Of a stretch of DNA of 64,000 nucleotides, positions 1-12,500 are shown one piece after another. How positions within the stretch are numbered: the stretch's first letter is position 1; each line of letters opens with the position of its first letter. Below the pieces are notes generated by a model, which was not told the origin of the DNA, searched no databases, and worked only from the letters and a program-made list of their open reading frames with translations. The stretch is taken from contig NC_030856.1 of NCBI RefSeq assembly GCF_000208745.1, forward strand, positions 20,130,299 through 20,194,298, given 5' to 3'. The translations under genes were made by a program, and so were the position numbers. Origin of the DNA: Theobroma cacao. Its lineage: Eukaryota; Streptophyta; Magnoliopsida; Malvales; Malvaceae.

Positions 1-1048
1 GAAGTCAATATATTTAACAGTGTCCACTAATGAAAAAGGATATCCTTTATATTATATAAAGATTGACTAGCCTGCAGTAGAGTATATGATTAAGGAGTGC
101 AGAAGTTATGGTAAAGGTACACAAAATATACCTCCGATGATTCTGGTAAAAGTTGTCAAGCTGGTAGTACACATAGATAGGCTGCTTCATGAGCTTCTTA
201 ACCTTTTAACATAAACAAGAGAAAAGTTAGAAGATATATTCATTTTTCATCCAATTTCAGGAGTTAATTATGATCAGAGATCTCTTAATGTATTAGGATA
301 CTGAAGGCTGTGGTTGGAGGAATGGGCCCTACTGGGATATAATTTCTTTGATATGTGCCTGCTTGTGTAAATTATATAAGCACAGCAGTCAACTTGATCC
401 CTAAAGCCATGGTTGGGGGACTAGGCCCTACATTCTTTAATCTGTGCTTGCTTGTCTATTGCGATGCCTGAGTGCAAGGTGCAAAAAAGTACTGGCCAGG
501 TGAAGAAGTGCACTATTTTCTAAACATTATGCCTAAACAATATACTTAATTCTTCTCTTGTAAAAGAAACATGAATTATCCTTTCTTGTCAATTAAAGAT
601 ACGATAATAAAATTTTTGAAAAAAAAAAAGAGAAAAAGACGTTTAACTAAGGCATGCCTTTCTGCCTCTTGCATTTCAAGGCTTGTGCCTTGTTGCACAA
701 GGTATGCCCCCCAGCTTGAGGTGCAAGATGTCAGCTAGATTGCATTGTGCCTCAGCATACAGACTACACTGCCTAAGCTTATACATAGGAGGGTTCAATA
801 TCAAATAAATGTAAATTTGGCACAAGAAAAGAAAATAGCAATTCGAGAATTTTGGTTAAACCATAGGAAATAATCATAAATTAAAAGTTTTGACAACCGG
901 AACTTAAATAGCAGAGAGTTCAGGTCCATGGTCAAATAATAAAGGGAAAAAACGAGAACAGTCTAGCAACCTCCTCATCTTTGGACCTCCCTAATTTTCG
1001 CCATCATTACACTAAAAACAACAACCAGAAATATGCACAAGAACTTAC
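1..1048. other. Non-coding stretch, probable intron or 3' flank of the ALIS gene
   Basis: No exon of the neighbouring CDC50-family gene can be recognised here on the minus strand, although more than 200 residues of that protein are still missing. The segment is AT-rich and holds dispersed-repeat-like sequence. One part is a degenerate direct repeat at 303-456. Another is a block rich in 'gcctt/caagg' words at 640-770, which resembles plant interspersed repeats. It is best read as part of a long intron. Confidence 0.5.
303..456. repeat. Degenerate direct repeat
   Basis: Two copies of a unit of about 60 bp lie at about 303-370 and 402-456. Both contain the words 'ggttgg', 'ggccctac', 'tcttt' and 'tgcttgcttgt' or close variants, in the same order. 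The copies are diverged, so this is an old duplication or two pieces of an interspersed repeat. Confidence 0.4.
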
Positions 1049-2042
1049 TCTCAATGTTCTGTTGCATATTTTGTCAACATCACTTTGTATGTATGTGACC
1101 TTATCATTTCTGAAACTTTCTGGTACACAAACATTTTCATAACGATCAATAATTTCAACGACCTGATAAAAAAGGAAAATAATGATTAGCCAATTTAGGA
1201 GGAAGACAAAATGAAAAATGCAAGATTTTTTCTTTCAGTGATGGAGGGCTTGATCATACATCTCGAGAGGCAAAGAGGGAAACCACTCCAATAGGAATGA
1301 AGACAATGCTAACAAGCATAAAGGCTGATATGACCTGCAAAACAAGAAAGACAAATATAACAAAAACAGTTTTCCTGAGATGCCAATGGAATTGCAAGAG
1401 GAGACATTGTCTATGCAATAGAAACTAGTAACTATTAAAAACCTACCCATCGTGGCGTTAGAATTGGCTTGCAAGCTGGAAGCTCCTGTTGGGTAAACTT
1501 AGAATCTGAGAAAAAAAAAAAAAAAGGGTTACCATTGTTGCTCCTTATTAGTACATCCAGAAGCAGTGAAAACAAAAGATTTGCACATAATTGTTCATCT
1601 CTGATAGCATAGCATTTAAAATTAGACGCAGAAAAAGTAATATTTGGGTGAGCAGCTAGTTTAGACTAATTATCCCCGTATATCCAATAAGCACTAATTG
1701 TAATCGTATAGATCAGATGCAACCTTGGTAACAAATAATAACAAAAAGTCCTCTGCATAACCCAGAAGATGAAACAAGGACAACAATCATGCAGCAAAAA
1801 AGGAGTCAAAATACAAGAATAGAACAGAACAATAAAAAAGTAGACGCCAAATCGCATAACAAGTCCAGAGAGGAGGGCAGACTGCATAGACCGTAACAAA
1901 ATAGCGTGAATCGCTCTCAAAACAACAAATAAACTTGAAAAAGAAGGAGATTACACTTGGGACGCTTGGAGTTCCTTCTAGGAGCAGCAGAATCAGCAGA
2001 TCCAGCACGCCCAGCGCTGGACGACGGCGTATTGGAATTCAT
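1049..2042 (-). CDS. ALIS: ALA-interacting subunit (CDC50/LEM3 family), 5' part only
   Basis: This is the beta subunit of P4-type ATPases (aminophospholipid flippases). Family members help the ALA flippases leave the ER and translocate lipid in Golgi, plasma or endosomal membranes. Four coding exons are visible: 1955-2042, 1447-1505, 1260-1334 and 1049-1162. All have GT/AG borders and keep phase, giving residues 1-112. The N-terminus is Ser/Ala-rich and basic. The family signature KFTQQELPACKPILTPRWV follows. Next is a first membrane segment (about residues 50-73, ISAFMLVSIVFIPIGVVSLF), and then the start of the lumenal domain (RYENVCVP, ending ICNRTLR). The family is about 340-350 residues with a second membrane segment near the C-terminus, so roughly two thirds are missing. 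No further exon appears in the 1,048 bp to the left. The start ATG is the only one that opens the conserved N-terminus. Which ALIS paralogue this is cannot be told. Confidence 0.9.
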
Positions 2043-2500
2043 CGGAGCAGGCTCGTCTTTATCTTTTGCAGAGAAAACAAGTTAATAGTGTGAAAGAGAG
2101 GGGTGAAGAAGACTATGTAATAAAGATGGCAGTTAAAGAAAATTCAAGTAGAAGACAAATTCAAAGGAAGAGCATATACTACTGTTTGTTTGGTATTTTG
2201 ACTTTCCAACGGGAAGGGAAGGGAAGAGAAAGGCAACCGAAGTTTCTTTTTCTCCCAACGCAAACGGGGTGGGGAGGGCGGCACCAAATTTGTGCGTGTC
2301 GTGTCTTAACTCTAGAAGAAGTAGGCCAGAAACTGATTTTCTTTTTTATTTTTTATTTTTTAAGACAGCTTAGTGGCACGATGGTCAAGGCGGCACGCGC
2401 TTATTGCAACATAGACCCGGTATTTCCAAGTTTGATGTCCGTGAACAGTACAGACACATTCTACACACGCATCTACTTGTATTTTTAATATGTTTACCAC

Positions 2501-2533
<33 letters not shown>

Positions 2534-2540
2534 CATTATT
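2501..2540. repeat. (TTA)n microsatellite
   Basis: An uninterrupted ATT/TTA trinucleotide tract of about 40 bp, followed by an imperfect extension with one C interruption. Confidence 0.9.
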
Positions 2541-4425
2541 ACAAAAATTTAATCTGACAAATTTTGCTAATTGCGATCCATCATTCATATAGACCATCAA
2601 TGATGCGGCTTGTCAAAGGCTAAATTTCATAACAAGTCTCCCTTAATGACTCCACGTGAAAAAACTTGATCACTTTTTTAACTTAAATTTCATTGTTGAT
2701 GTGTTTACGTGACACTATCTGAGAGCCCCATCGAGACTCCCTTTTATATAAAGTTATAAATATGATTATCACTATTATTATTATTATTATTATGCATGTT
2801 ACTTATAATTAATTTTTTTGTTAAAACATGATTCATAGTTTTGATGCATAAATATAAATTTTGGGTAAATGATGTTATGAAGGCTTACATCTTAACTGTA
2901 CCATCTTTCCCTACATCTAAGTTGTGTTTGGTACATTATCACTGCAATATTTTTTAAAAATTGGAGTGTTGAAAAAATTATTATTGTGAAGGTAATTGCT
3001 AAAAAGATAACATTACAACAATTGATATATATACTGATCAAATTTTTAAAATGATTATTTTATAATATTTGGTTTAGAAGCACTTGACTATGAATGTGGT
3101 TTTAATTTATAGAATTACCCTTGTATATGAAAATATAAACTTTAGTGCACTTACTTTCTTTTTAATGTAAATTTTTAAGTTTTACACTTTATCCCTTAAA
3201 AATAAGAGGTTAAATTATGCAATTAGTTTTTATACTCCGTCAAAGTGGTGAATTTAGTCACTGTATAATAATTTGTAAAAATTGAGTTTTTATATTTTCT
3301 AAAATTGACAATGTCAATCCAATTGTTAATGATATTAAAACTTTTCTATTATTTATGCGAATGTGCCATTTGACTGTACTGACGTGATATTTCTAACTGA
3401 TGTGGTACTAAATCTGATGAAGTGACAATGATGAAGCAACATTTCACAAAACAGAGAAATGGTAGTGCAGGCATGGAGTGACCAAGTTGTTGACATGAAT
3501 TTTATAAGAGCTAACATGGACTTGTCCAATGTGAGGTTACCATGTAGAATTTATTGCTGCAAATGAAAAACGAAAGGCCTGAACTACCCAAACATGCCCT
3601 AAACATAAGATTACCTAAACAATTTCCCTTTTGATGAATCATCCCTAATCACTACAATATAGTTTTCATTTTGATTTTTAATTTCCATTTTCCCTTTCGA
3701 TTTTTCAATTTGAATAGGGTTTAGGGTGATTTCATCGATCTATTTTCCATTTCATTAATTTGAGAGATAATTGAGAGTGAATCTAGAAAAGGGAAAGAAT
3801 CGAAGAGAGAGAATCAAGAATAATCAAACAAAGAACCCAAAAGAAGTTGGATTTTTTTGTTCATCTCATCAAGATAGTCCAAAAACTTCTTTGTGTTTTT
3901 GTATTTGAGGTTTTCCTATTTGTGGTCCTATTAGGTAAAACAACTAGATCTAACTAGAATCCTACAACAAAAAGTTATCTACGTCACGATTTATTAAGTC
4001 ACTCAAGGTTCTGGTGTATTAAATGGCAACCTAGCTCACAAAGAAATTATGAATTTCTCATTTAATAGGAAGGGATATTAATTTGAAGAAAATAGTGGGA
4101 TAAACTAACTATAAGATTTCAGACCTTATCTTAAATTGGTTTTAAATGCATAAATCACTTCCACATGTTCAATTTTTAAATTATGTAGTTGCTCAACATA
4201 ATGAGTAGCAACTTATCTCTTTGTAGCATACTCGATACTACAACCTCACGGGGACAAACTTTTTTGATTGGTGTAGAAACTTGAGAATTGTTCTCAAGGT
4301 AAAAAAAAAAAAAAGAAATTGTATGTTTTGAACAACTTTGTGCAACCGGTTCTTGTTAAGGACTATGGCAATGAAGCATGAAAGGATGATCAAATTCATA
4401 AAATGATGATAATTAGGTCACATGC

Positions 4426-4660
4426 ATGAAGTTGGTTAGTATATCTCTTGAGATTGAAGAACAACATGGAAATATGGATGCTCATAGTATGATTTGGCAC
4501 CTTAAAGAATTGTTCGATAAAAAACATCATGCACAAATGAACAATGAAGTTTCCTTGACAAACTTAAGAGAAGTGAAACCTATTGAAGTTCTTACTTCAA
4601 GCATTTTGATAATTAAGCTATGTAAACACCCGTTTTGTTTGGGGTGTCTATTGGAATAAA
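4426..4660 (+). pseudogene. Relic of a Ty1/copia gag gene
   Basis: A 77-codon open frame contains NMDAHSMIWHLKELF followed by an EVSLTNLRE-like stretch. This resembles the conserved part of plant copia gag (UBN2-type), where a 'HLKELF' segment is followed by a 'YEVSKALF' segment. Only this short piece is left; no protease, integrase or RT is visible nearby. The assignment rests on family knowledge of one motif, so it is tentative. Confidence 0.4.
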
Positions 4661-5039
4661 GAAACATAAATTGAAAATTTTTTTAAAACATAGAAGAAGC
4701 AGAAAATATGATGATGAAAAAAAATCAGAAAAAAATTTTAAAAAAGTGGATGGAAAGATAGAGGATAAGGATTAGTGCAAAATTGATATTAATCCCAGTT
4801 GAAATCAAAGTAAAAAAAAAACCAAAATTCACAAGATAAATTTTAAAATGTCAAAATACCCCATGGCTCCTTGTACTACAAGTTTTTCGATCAATTTAGT
4901 TCCTTCACTCCAAAACCGATTAATTTAATCTCTACATATGGCTTTTCCCAATAATTCTCAATGTGGACCATCTTCTATGAATTCGTTCAAATAATAAACA
5001 CCTACGTATTAGTTTAAGTATTCCAATTTTTTCAATTTA

Positions 5040-5330
5040 TGAGATCAATTGCATAATTCACAAAGTGAGGAACATAATCATATGTTAGTCTCTTAGCTTA
5101 ATCAATATCCAATGTCGATAAAGCCTTGACTAGGAACAATTTTAGGAATGATATTTTGATGTAATAAAGATTTCATAATTATAACACTTTATAATTTTGT
5201 TTGAAAAGCATATCTTATTCTATAGATTTTATTTTATTAGTTAATAACAATTATAAACATAAAGATAAAGAAATGCCTTTTATTAAAATCAAATGCTTAG
5301 AGTAACACAACATATCTCTACAACCAATTG
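5040..5330. repeat. Dispersed repeat, copy 1
   Basis: It shares an ordered series of words with 31990-32480, including 'agcaatatcc/atcaatatcc', 'gactaggaacaattt', 'ttttgatg.aataa', 'gattttatttcat' and 'tgcctttcattaaa/tgccttttattaaaat'. The copies are clearly diverged and have indels. Probably an LTR or non-autonomous element fragment. Confidence 0.5.
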
Positions 5331-7054
5331 GTTTACAATTAGTTATACATTAGTCTCTGCTTTTGATTTTACCCTTCTTCTCTGTGATAAGGGCTTGATT
5401 ACTTTTAGATTCCATAACCTTCTGCATTACCTTTTCATTATATATATATATCGTCCTTTACCATCCTCAATATCAACTTGCCATTAAGAACCTAATTACT
5501 AACAATCACAACTAATATTTTATGACCATTTAGCCAAAAACTCAAAAGAAAAAAATTAATGCCTACAATTCATTATCTAGGTCAATTTACATAGTCATTA
5601 GTTGATTCACTATGTTTTAAAAGTCACTCAAGTACTCAATAACAAATTATCCCTTTTTTTTTTTTTTTTACTTTAAATCAATAGGGTTTTTAATAACGAA
5701 GGCTTTATTTTGGATAAGCCTTATCTCATACAAAACTGCCAGCTTTACTTAAATGCTATGGGCATTTGTCTTCTTTGCTATATGGTGAAAAAGGCTATCA
5801 ACTCATTTTCTAGTGGTGCCAAGATGCCTTTCTACTTATAACATTTTTAGTCATTATTTGACATGTCCTTCAGCTTAGTAGAATCATCCAACGGAATCAA
5901 ATAAATCCTTGCAGAATACATAATCTTTCATCATTAGCTTACAAATTGAATAATTTGAAATTTATTGGTTACCAATCGAACAACCAATCGAAACCGACTG
6001 AATATAATCAGTTTCAGTTATCTCGGGTTCCTACTCGAGGGTCGATCAGCTTAGGTTGCTCCCCATATGACGTCGATTAGAATGTTTTAGTTTATGGCGC
6101 CACATGACACCACTCACTTCTTAAAATGTTTTAGTTTGTATATTACTTATCTAAGGTTTAGGGTAGTTAATATACTAATGAATCCATTATTTTTTTTATA
6201 ACAATTTTATAAGAAGTGAGGTCAAAGATTCCAAGTAAAAATGATTTATCAAAAAGTAATTTATGTATTAATATTTCAATATTACAAGGGAAGACAAAAA
6301 AAAATTTCTTCTATAATTTGACATTTTATTAAAAAAATTAAAACCTAAACTACTCTTCTCGCCTAAAAATTCAAGTCTTACCCCTTTTCGGTCCTTTGGT
6401 TGTGTTTTTTATTCTCTCAATACAACTCATCTAGACTTTAATGGTAAGTAATTTTCAATTCAAATTAAATTTTTAAATACTTCATGTCTAAATATTTTTT
6501 GATTAATTTGATAATTTGGATTCATAATTATAATCTAGCTAATAGAAATGTCAAATAATATCTTAAAATTATGAGTCTTTCTTTCTTTCTTTTATTTATT
6601 TTGTATATATATATATTATTTGATTATTTGATTTTTGTATTTAACTTATGTGGTTTATGGATACTTATATTTAGTTTTGATCGATGAATAAAAAATTATC
6701 ATATTGTTAGTTACTGAACCTAATAATTTGTTATGTACGATTATATTTTATTTAATTTTAATATTTTAATTTATGCTAATGAATAGTAATTTTTAACAAG
6801 TTTTATAATTTTAAATAAATAAACCATAAAAAAATATTTTAAAAGAAAAGAAATTGTCTCACAAAACTCAGACTTTAGACAATAATAACAAAATTTTACT
6901 AATGATGATATTCAATAATAATTTTTTTTTTTAAAAAAATCATATTAAATTTAATTTAAATATTCTCTGAATAGATCATTGAGGAAACAGATTCTTGAGT
7001 AACATCTAATGACATCACTAAAAAAAATTTATGGGATTATGGACAAGCCATTAC

Positions 7055-7060
7055 TATAAA
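7055..7060 (+). promoter_or_regulatory. Candidate TATA box of the metacaspase gene
   Basis: TATAAA lies 176 bp before the metacaspase ATG. Transcription would start near 7085-7090 and give a 5' UTR of about 150 nt, which is plausible. It is the best TATA match close upstream, but AT-rich DNA gives chance matches. Confidence 0.35.
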
Positions 7061-7061
7061 C

Positions 7062-7090
7062 TCATGCTATGCCATCATGCCATAGCATGA
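7062..7090. repeat. 10-bp inverted repeat just downstream of the candidate TATA box
   Basis: TCATGCTATG (7062-7071) is the exact reverse complement of CATAGCATGA (7081-7090), separated by a 9-nt loop. It spans the predicted transcription start of the metacaspase gene. Confidence 0.8.
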
Positions 7091-7235
7091 TGTGATCAAT
7101 AAAAGGTAAGGCATTAATTTTGCCAACCAATAGTCAATCAGCTCCACCCACAAAAAGCAAAAAACTTCATTCCACCTGATCTGCCTTTGATCAAGCGGAG
7201 ACGAGCAGAATTGTGAAGAAAAACCGTTTGATTGA

Positions 7236-9026
7236 ATGGCAAAGAAAGCAGTGTTGATAGGATGCAACTATCCAGGCACCAAGGCAGAGCTGAAAGGTTG
7301 CATAAACGATGTCAGAAGAATGTACAAATGCCTGACAGAGCGCTACGGATTCTCAGAAGAAGACATAAACGTATTGATAGACACCGATGAGTCCTTCACT
7401 CAGCCAACAGGGAAAAACATCAGAAGGGCTTTGAGTGATCTTGTGAGGTCGGCTGAGCCTGGGGACTTTCTCTTTGTGCACTACAGTGGGCACGGGACTA
7501 GGCTTCCTGCTGAGACTGGGGAGGATGATGACACTGGCTATGATGAATGCATTGTCCCTTGCGATATGAATCTCATCACTGGTTTTTCTTTCCCTCTGTC
7601 TCCACTTTTGTTGTTCTTGAGATCATTCTTTGGTATATATGCTGATAAATAGTACAGATAAATATGCCTAGATGATAGATCTGTGTGCCTCATCCTCAGA
7701 TTTTGTTCTGTTCTAGGGTGAGAATTTCATTCCACTCCTGCTACTATACTAGGATCACTGTTCTAATTGATTGGAATGTTACAAGCTCATCTTTCCGAGC
7801 TTTATCATAACCCATCTATCAAAACAATTCTTCCACCCATTTCGCTGAATCGGTGGATACACCTCATGGTCTTGGAATCTCCGCCGCCTACTCTTCATCC
7901 ATTGGATTAGTGCTTAGGGTCTAGAATTCTCTCTTCATTGACGTAATGCTTAAGCTAAAAACATTAAATTCCGACTGCCTGCCTTGTAAGTCGTTACAAT
8001 TTTTCTATGGTTTCTTTATGGTAGTAGAGATCTGCTCCCTGAGAACACAAAGTGTTTCTTTGCAATAAAACTGCCATATTATTTGGTCGTTGTTGAGTTG
8101 CTAAAACTCAATGGTGGTGCTTATGAACAGATGACGATTTCAGAGAGTTTGTGGATCAAGTCCCAGAAGGTTGCCGCATAACAATTGTATCCGATTCATG
8201 CCATAGTGGAGGGTTGATTGATGAGGCCAAAGAGCAAATCGGCGAAAGCACCAAGCGCCAAGAATCAAGTTCTGGTTTTGGGTTCAAGAGCTTCTTGCAC
8301 CAAACCGTGCAAGATGCGTTCGAGTCTCGTGGAATTCATGTCCCTTCTGGATTGCGCCACCACTACCAGCGTAGGGATGAGGAAGAGGTTGATGACAGAG
8401 GAGTGGGAGAAGACTATGATGAGCGTGGTTACGTGAAAAGCAGATCTCTGCCTCTCTCAACCCTGATTGAAATGCTCAAGCAGAAAACTGGTAAAGATGA
8501 CATTGACGTTGGGAAGCTGAGGCCAACCCTTTTCGATGTCTTTGGGGAAGATGCAAGCCCCAAAGTGAAGAAGTTCATGAAAATTATTATGAACAAGCTG
8601 CAGCAGGGTAATGGTGAAGGTGGTGGTGGGTTCTTGGGAATGGTTGGAAACCTGGCACAAGAGTTTCTTAAACAGAAGCTGGATGATGATGAAGGATATG
8701 GACAACCTGCCCTGGAGACCCAAGTGGGTAGCAAGCAAGAGGTTTATGCTGGAGCAACTAAGCGCACTCTTCCTGACAGTGGAATTCTGATCAGCGGCTG
8801 CCAGACCAACCAAACTTCTGCTGATGCCAGCCCATCAGGGAATTCTAGCGAAGCTTATGGAGCTCTTAGCAACGCCATTCAGACCATAATTGCCGAGTCA
8901 GATGGCACAGTTTCCAATCAGGAGCTTGTTCTAAAGGCTAGGGAGATGCTGAAGAGACAGGGTTTCACTCAGCGTCCCGGTCTTTATTGCAGTGATCATC
9001 ATGTTGATGCTCCATTTGTTTGCTAA
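7236..9026 (+). CDS. MC4: Type II metacaspase (AtMC4-like), two exons
   Basis: A calcium-dependent cysteine protease that cleaves after Lys or Arg. Plant type II enzymes act in damage responses and programmed cell death, for example in release of Pep peptides. Exons are 7236-7581 and 8131-9026; the 549-bp intron has GT/AG ends and splits the Asp116 codon. The product is 413 residues, close to AtMC4. The p20 domain opens directly at the N-terminus ([13 protein letters not shown]), with no prodomain, as type II requires. The catalytic His is in HYSGHG (His86) and the catalytic Cys is in SDSCHSGG (Cys139). An acidic [17 protein letters not shown] loop precedes the intron. A charged linker (about 155-220) contains YVKSRS; Lys218 or Arg220 is a candidate autocleavage site by position relative to AtMC4. 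The p10 region carries [15 protein letters not shown] and ends PFVC. MC4 against its close paralogues cannot be decided from this sequence. Confidence 0.95.
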
Positions 9027-9513
9027 TCTCAATAGGTTTCGTTATCTGCTACAAACCTAAATAAATCGAAGGATGCTTGGAAAGGTGTGTTTGATGAGAT
9101 TGTACTGCCCTTTTTTTTGCTTTTGGGCTTTTGTGGACAATTGAGTTTTGAACAAAAATGATTTTCTATTGCAGTTACAACTTGAATGAACATTTTGTTA
9201 CATGTTAGCTCAAGTTTTGCTACAATGAATACAGCCTGGGATCTATATATAGTCTGTTGCCCTCCATGAAAATGTTGATATACAAGATTATATGAGAAAA
9301 AATGGGGCTAAAGAGGAAAAAATCAATATGAATAAGGCTGCACTATCCCAAAGCAGGGTGCAAAGCAAAGATTCCTTGTTCTTCCATTATGAGGCTTGTA
9401 TTGCCTTTTCTTGACTATATACCCTTCCACGCTTCAAAAGCTGTCACAAAACTCACTTCAAAAGCAGTCTCAAAACCTCCCAATTAGAGAAGAAGAATGA
9501 TCGCCAGTTGATC
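9027..9513. other. Shared 3' region of convergent metacaspase and FGT1 genes
   Basis: Only 487 bp separate the metacaspase stop (9024-9026, plus strand) from the FGT1 stop (9514-9516, minus strand). Both 3' UTRs and polyadenylation signals must lie here, so the transcripts probably come very close or overlap. No other gene is seen. Confidence 0.75.
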
Positions 9514-12500
9514 TCAATCTTCAATATCTTGAACCCATGCCAAATCTGCATCCAAGCAGTTCAGCAATCATTGCATGGCATATGTATGTCTTTAAAATAA
9601 AGAGGAATCAAGATTTGAAGATTTTTCAACTTAAATTTACTTTCTTCCCAGGGAGAGGAACACAGATTTCACAGCTTTGAACAATGAAGTCAAAAATTAA
9701 TGCTTTACTCAAATCAAAGGACGAGCACAAGAGTAAGTTTTCTTCTTATTAAGCAGATTCTAAGAAATCAACAAAATTACAAAGAGTAAATAATGTCTCA
9801 AGATTTTTGTGCATTTGTGTGCCCGGGGATAGTACTGGGGGGCTAGGGGCATTATGCCCCCTAGCTTTTTCAAACTTGTTAAACAGCAAAATTTTCTTCA
9901 TTTTTCTTATTAATCCTCACCAGTGCCACTTAAATTTCTCAAAATTAAGTCCACAGACTAGCACTGCAAGAATTAAGCTTACTTCTTAATAGGATGATTC
10001 AAGAAAATTAACAAAATCACAAAGATGAACTAATATCTTTAACTTTCTGTGTGTGTGTGTGTGCATGCATGCACGCATGTCTTTGAGTGCAGAGATGAAG
10101 ACTGAAGACGGGGCAAGGAGTCATAACCCCCACTGGTTTTTCACAATTGATGCTTATCTTCTAAAGTTTTCCTCATTTTTCTTCTTAGTCCTTACTTCAC
10201 CTCTCTTAACTTTCTCAAAATTTTATTACCATTTAAGCTCTTCAATCTCTCTACTTATTCCTAGGCTACCTCAGTTTAGCTAATGCATAAATATATTACT
10301 TTCAGCAAAACCCCCTTTTTTATACAGTTGCTTGATTTCCACATATACATTCTGCAGAACTCCTTTTTAACATGGAGTATTTGTTTGTTCGTTTTTTTCG
10401 ATGTGTTTGTATGTGTGTTATCAGTTACACTTTTGGAGTGAGGAAATTGAATCCTTCCCTTTGTGTTGGGGAAACCATGCAGTAACCAACGGAACAAACC
10501 CCTGCATGCACCCATATACTATTACTCCTATTAACGCTCAGCTTTTAAGTTTTACTTTTCTAATTGTCAGCATGATCATTTCTTTTGCTTTGCAACATTA
10601 TTAAAAATTACAAATTTGCATACAACACAATAATTTCTTATGGAAAAAAATTTTAAAGTGAATTATTTCTTTTCAAAAAATAAAAAATAGTTCTTAAAAT
10701 AGTGTTCATGCCCTCTTAACTTCAAATCTTGGCTCCATCCCGGTCAGTGCGTATGCTTGTGCATGAGTGCATGAATGCATGTGTGTACTTTGTAGAAGAG
10801 TTTGCACTGCATGCATATGCTTACAAGTGTATGACAAGGACAAGGGATAGAGAAAGAGAAAAAACCTTGAAGTACAGTTTCAACAGCTGCATTTGGAACA
10901 AGAAGACCAACAATTCGCTGGTTATCAGCAGTGGTTTCTAGCCGTACAACACGAAGTCTCCTATGGCTAAGACGGGCCTGTAACGATAACTTGAGGTTTT
11001 AGTTGTACAAAAGCAATTACATATAATGATTAAAAAAAATTATATAATTAAACATCAAAAACTTCTGAGCCTTTCACAAGATCTTAAATATTTCATAATC
11101 TATGAGGCAAATATTTTAAACATAAGAAATCCTCTAGTCAGAAAAATAAACCATGAAGAGAAAACAGTTAGAGAAGGGGCAAGCACACTAAAGCTCAATT
11201 CTCAAACAACTCCACAGAAGGCCAGGCAAGACTCAAGAATTTACTCTTCCTAATTTACAGTTATTTTCCTCTAATTACCTTAAATGACTATGCATTGCTC
11301 CCCTACATTTACCAATTGATACAAGTATGAAGTTTTATGAGCTCAATATTTTAACCATGGGCAGATTTTGCACAGCATATTTTGCAAATAAAACAATGCT
11401 GTGCAAAATCTAAAAATATTAATTTATATATGCAGGGCTTGCCCTAACACGCCAGAACAACTACAGGAAGTGATTTCGGAAATATAACAAAGAAAGAAAA
11501 GGAATGAATGTATTTTCAGTAACAGCTGAGTTCTCGTATGACTTCCCATGAAGAAACAATATGAGTAGCGCCTCTATTGAAAAGATAAACAAATTAATGT
11601 TTGTATCTTTATCAACGTTTAAAATGTTCAGAATCAAAAATCATATTTGGCATAAGAAAGTATATAGAATGAGAAAAGTGATGCAGCAAAAGAGGATAAT
11701 ATGAAAAGACCAGAAAAGGGAAAAAAATGAAGATGCCAGTGCTACTTATCAGATTGTGTTGGCACCATTTTGGTTATGCTTTTCCGTGTGCAAATGACTG
11801 AGCAACTACCCATGGGCCCTTAAGCATTGTCATTGATTACCAATGACTTGAAGAACGGATTTGAAATTTAAGTACTACAGATCGAATGATCATTCATGAT
11901 GGCTAGATCCTATTTCCTACCACAAGCCTGTTCTCTTTCAAGTAATTGAGCATCGCAGCAGCCTGAAACTAGCATAAAAGCGACACTCAACTGCACAACT
12001 AATTACCTTCGCAAACAATAAAACATGAAATGTTATCCCAATAATGCCATGCCGTGAAACACAAATTGGGAAGTATATACATACACATACAGATACGGAA
12101 CAAGAATCTACTTTACAGCATGACATCACAAAGGACACAGAAAATTGTTTGGTTATAAGTTAACATGGAATTGGAAAGAAAGTGCCTTCATTAACACTTT
12201 GATACTAAAAATTATGCAACTGCCCAGGAATCATTACCAAAAAGCTGATGTCATCAAGTTACCTGCTTAGAAAGGGCCTTCTCAATTGTGCCCCAAACAG
12301 GAAGAATGAGGCCACCCAAAACATTAACTTCCTGGATTCTTCTGCCAACTGTACAGAAATTGCCAAGCTTACAATTGGGGCCATGCATGCACTGCACATA
12401 TAACAAGCAGCAATCTATGTGAAAATCATGATATCAGCAAAATGGCTTTAACAGTATAACTACCAGATCAGGTCTTTCAGTAAGTTGGAGTTATGATAGA

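Larger units (their letters stand above)
2043..7235. other. Intergenic region between divergent ALIS and metacaspase genes
   Basis: These 5.2 kb hold both promoters and no supported host gene. Contents are a (TTA)n microsatellite near 2501-2540 and a shorter one near 2772-2792, inverted-repeat or MITE-like AT-rich debris around 2900-3600 and 4840-5060, a copia gag relic near 4.4 kb, and one copy of a dispersed repeat near 5.1-5.3 kb. The short open frames here have no recognisable domain apart from the relic. Confidence 0.6.

Noticed and set aside
2360..2410. Possible tRNA or SINE-like sequence ('ggtcaaggcggcacgcgc')
   Set aside because: No cloverleaf or complete A/B box arrangement could be formed.
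2385..2600. Open frames over the (TTA)n tract with poly-Asn or poly-Leu
   Set aside because: Translation of a microsatellite; no domain and no splice or conservation support.
8429..8813. Minus-strand open frames inside metacaspase exon 2
   Set aside because: Antisense shadows of a well-supported coding exon.
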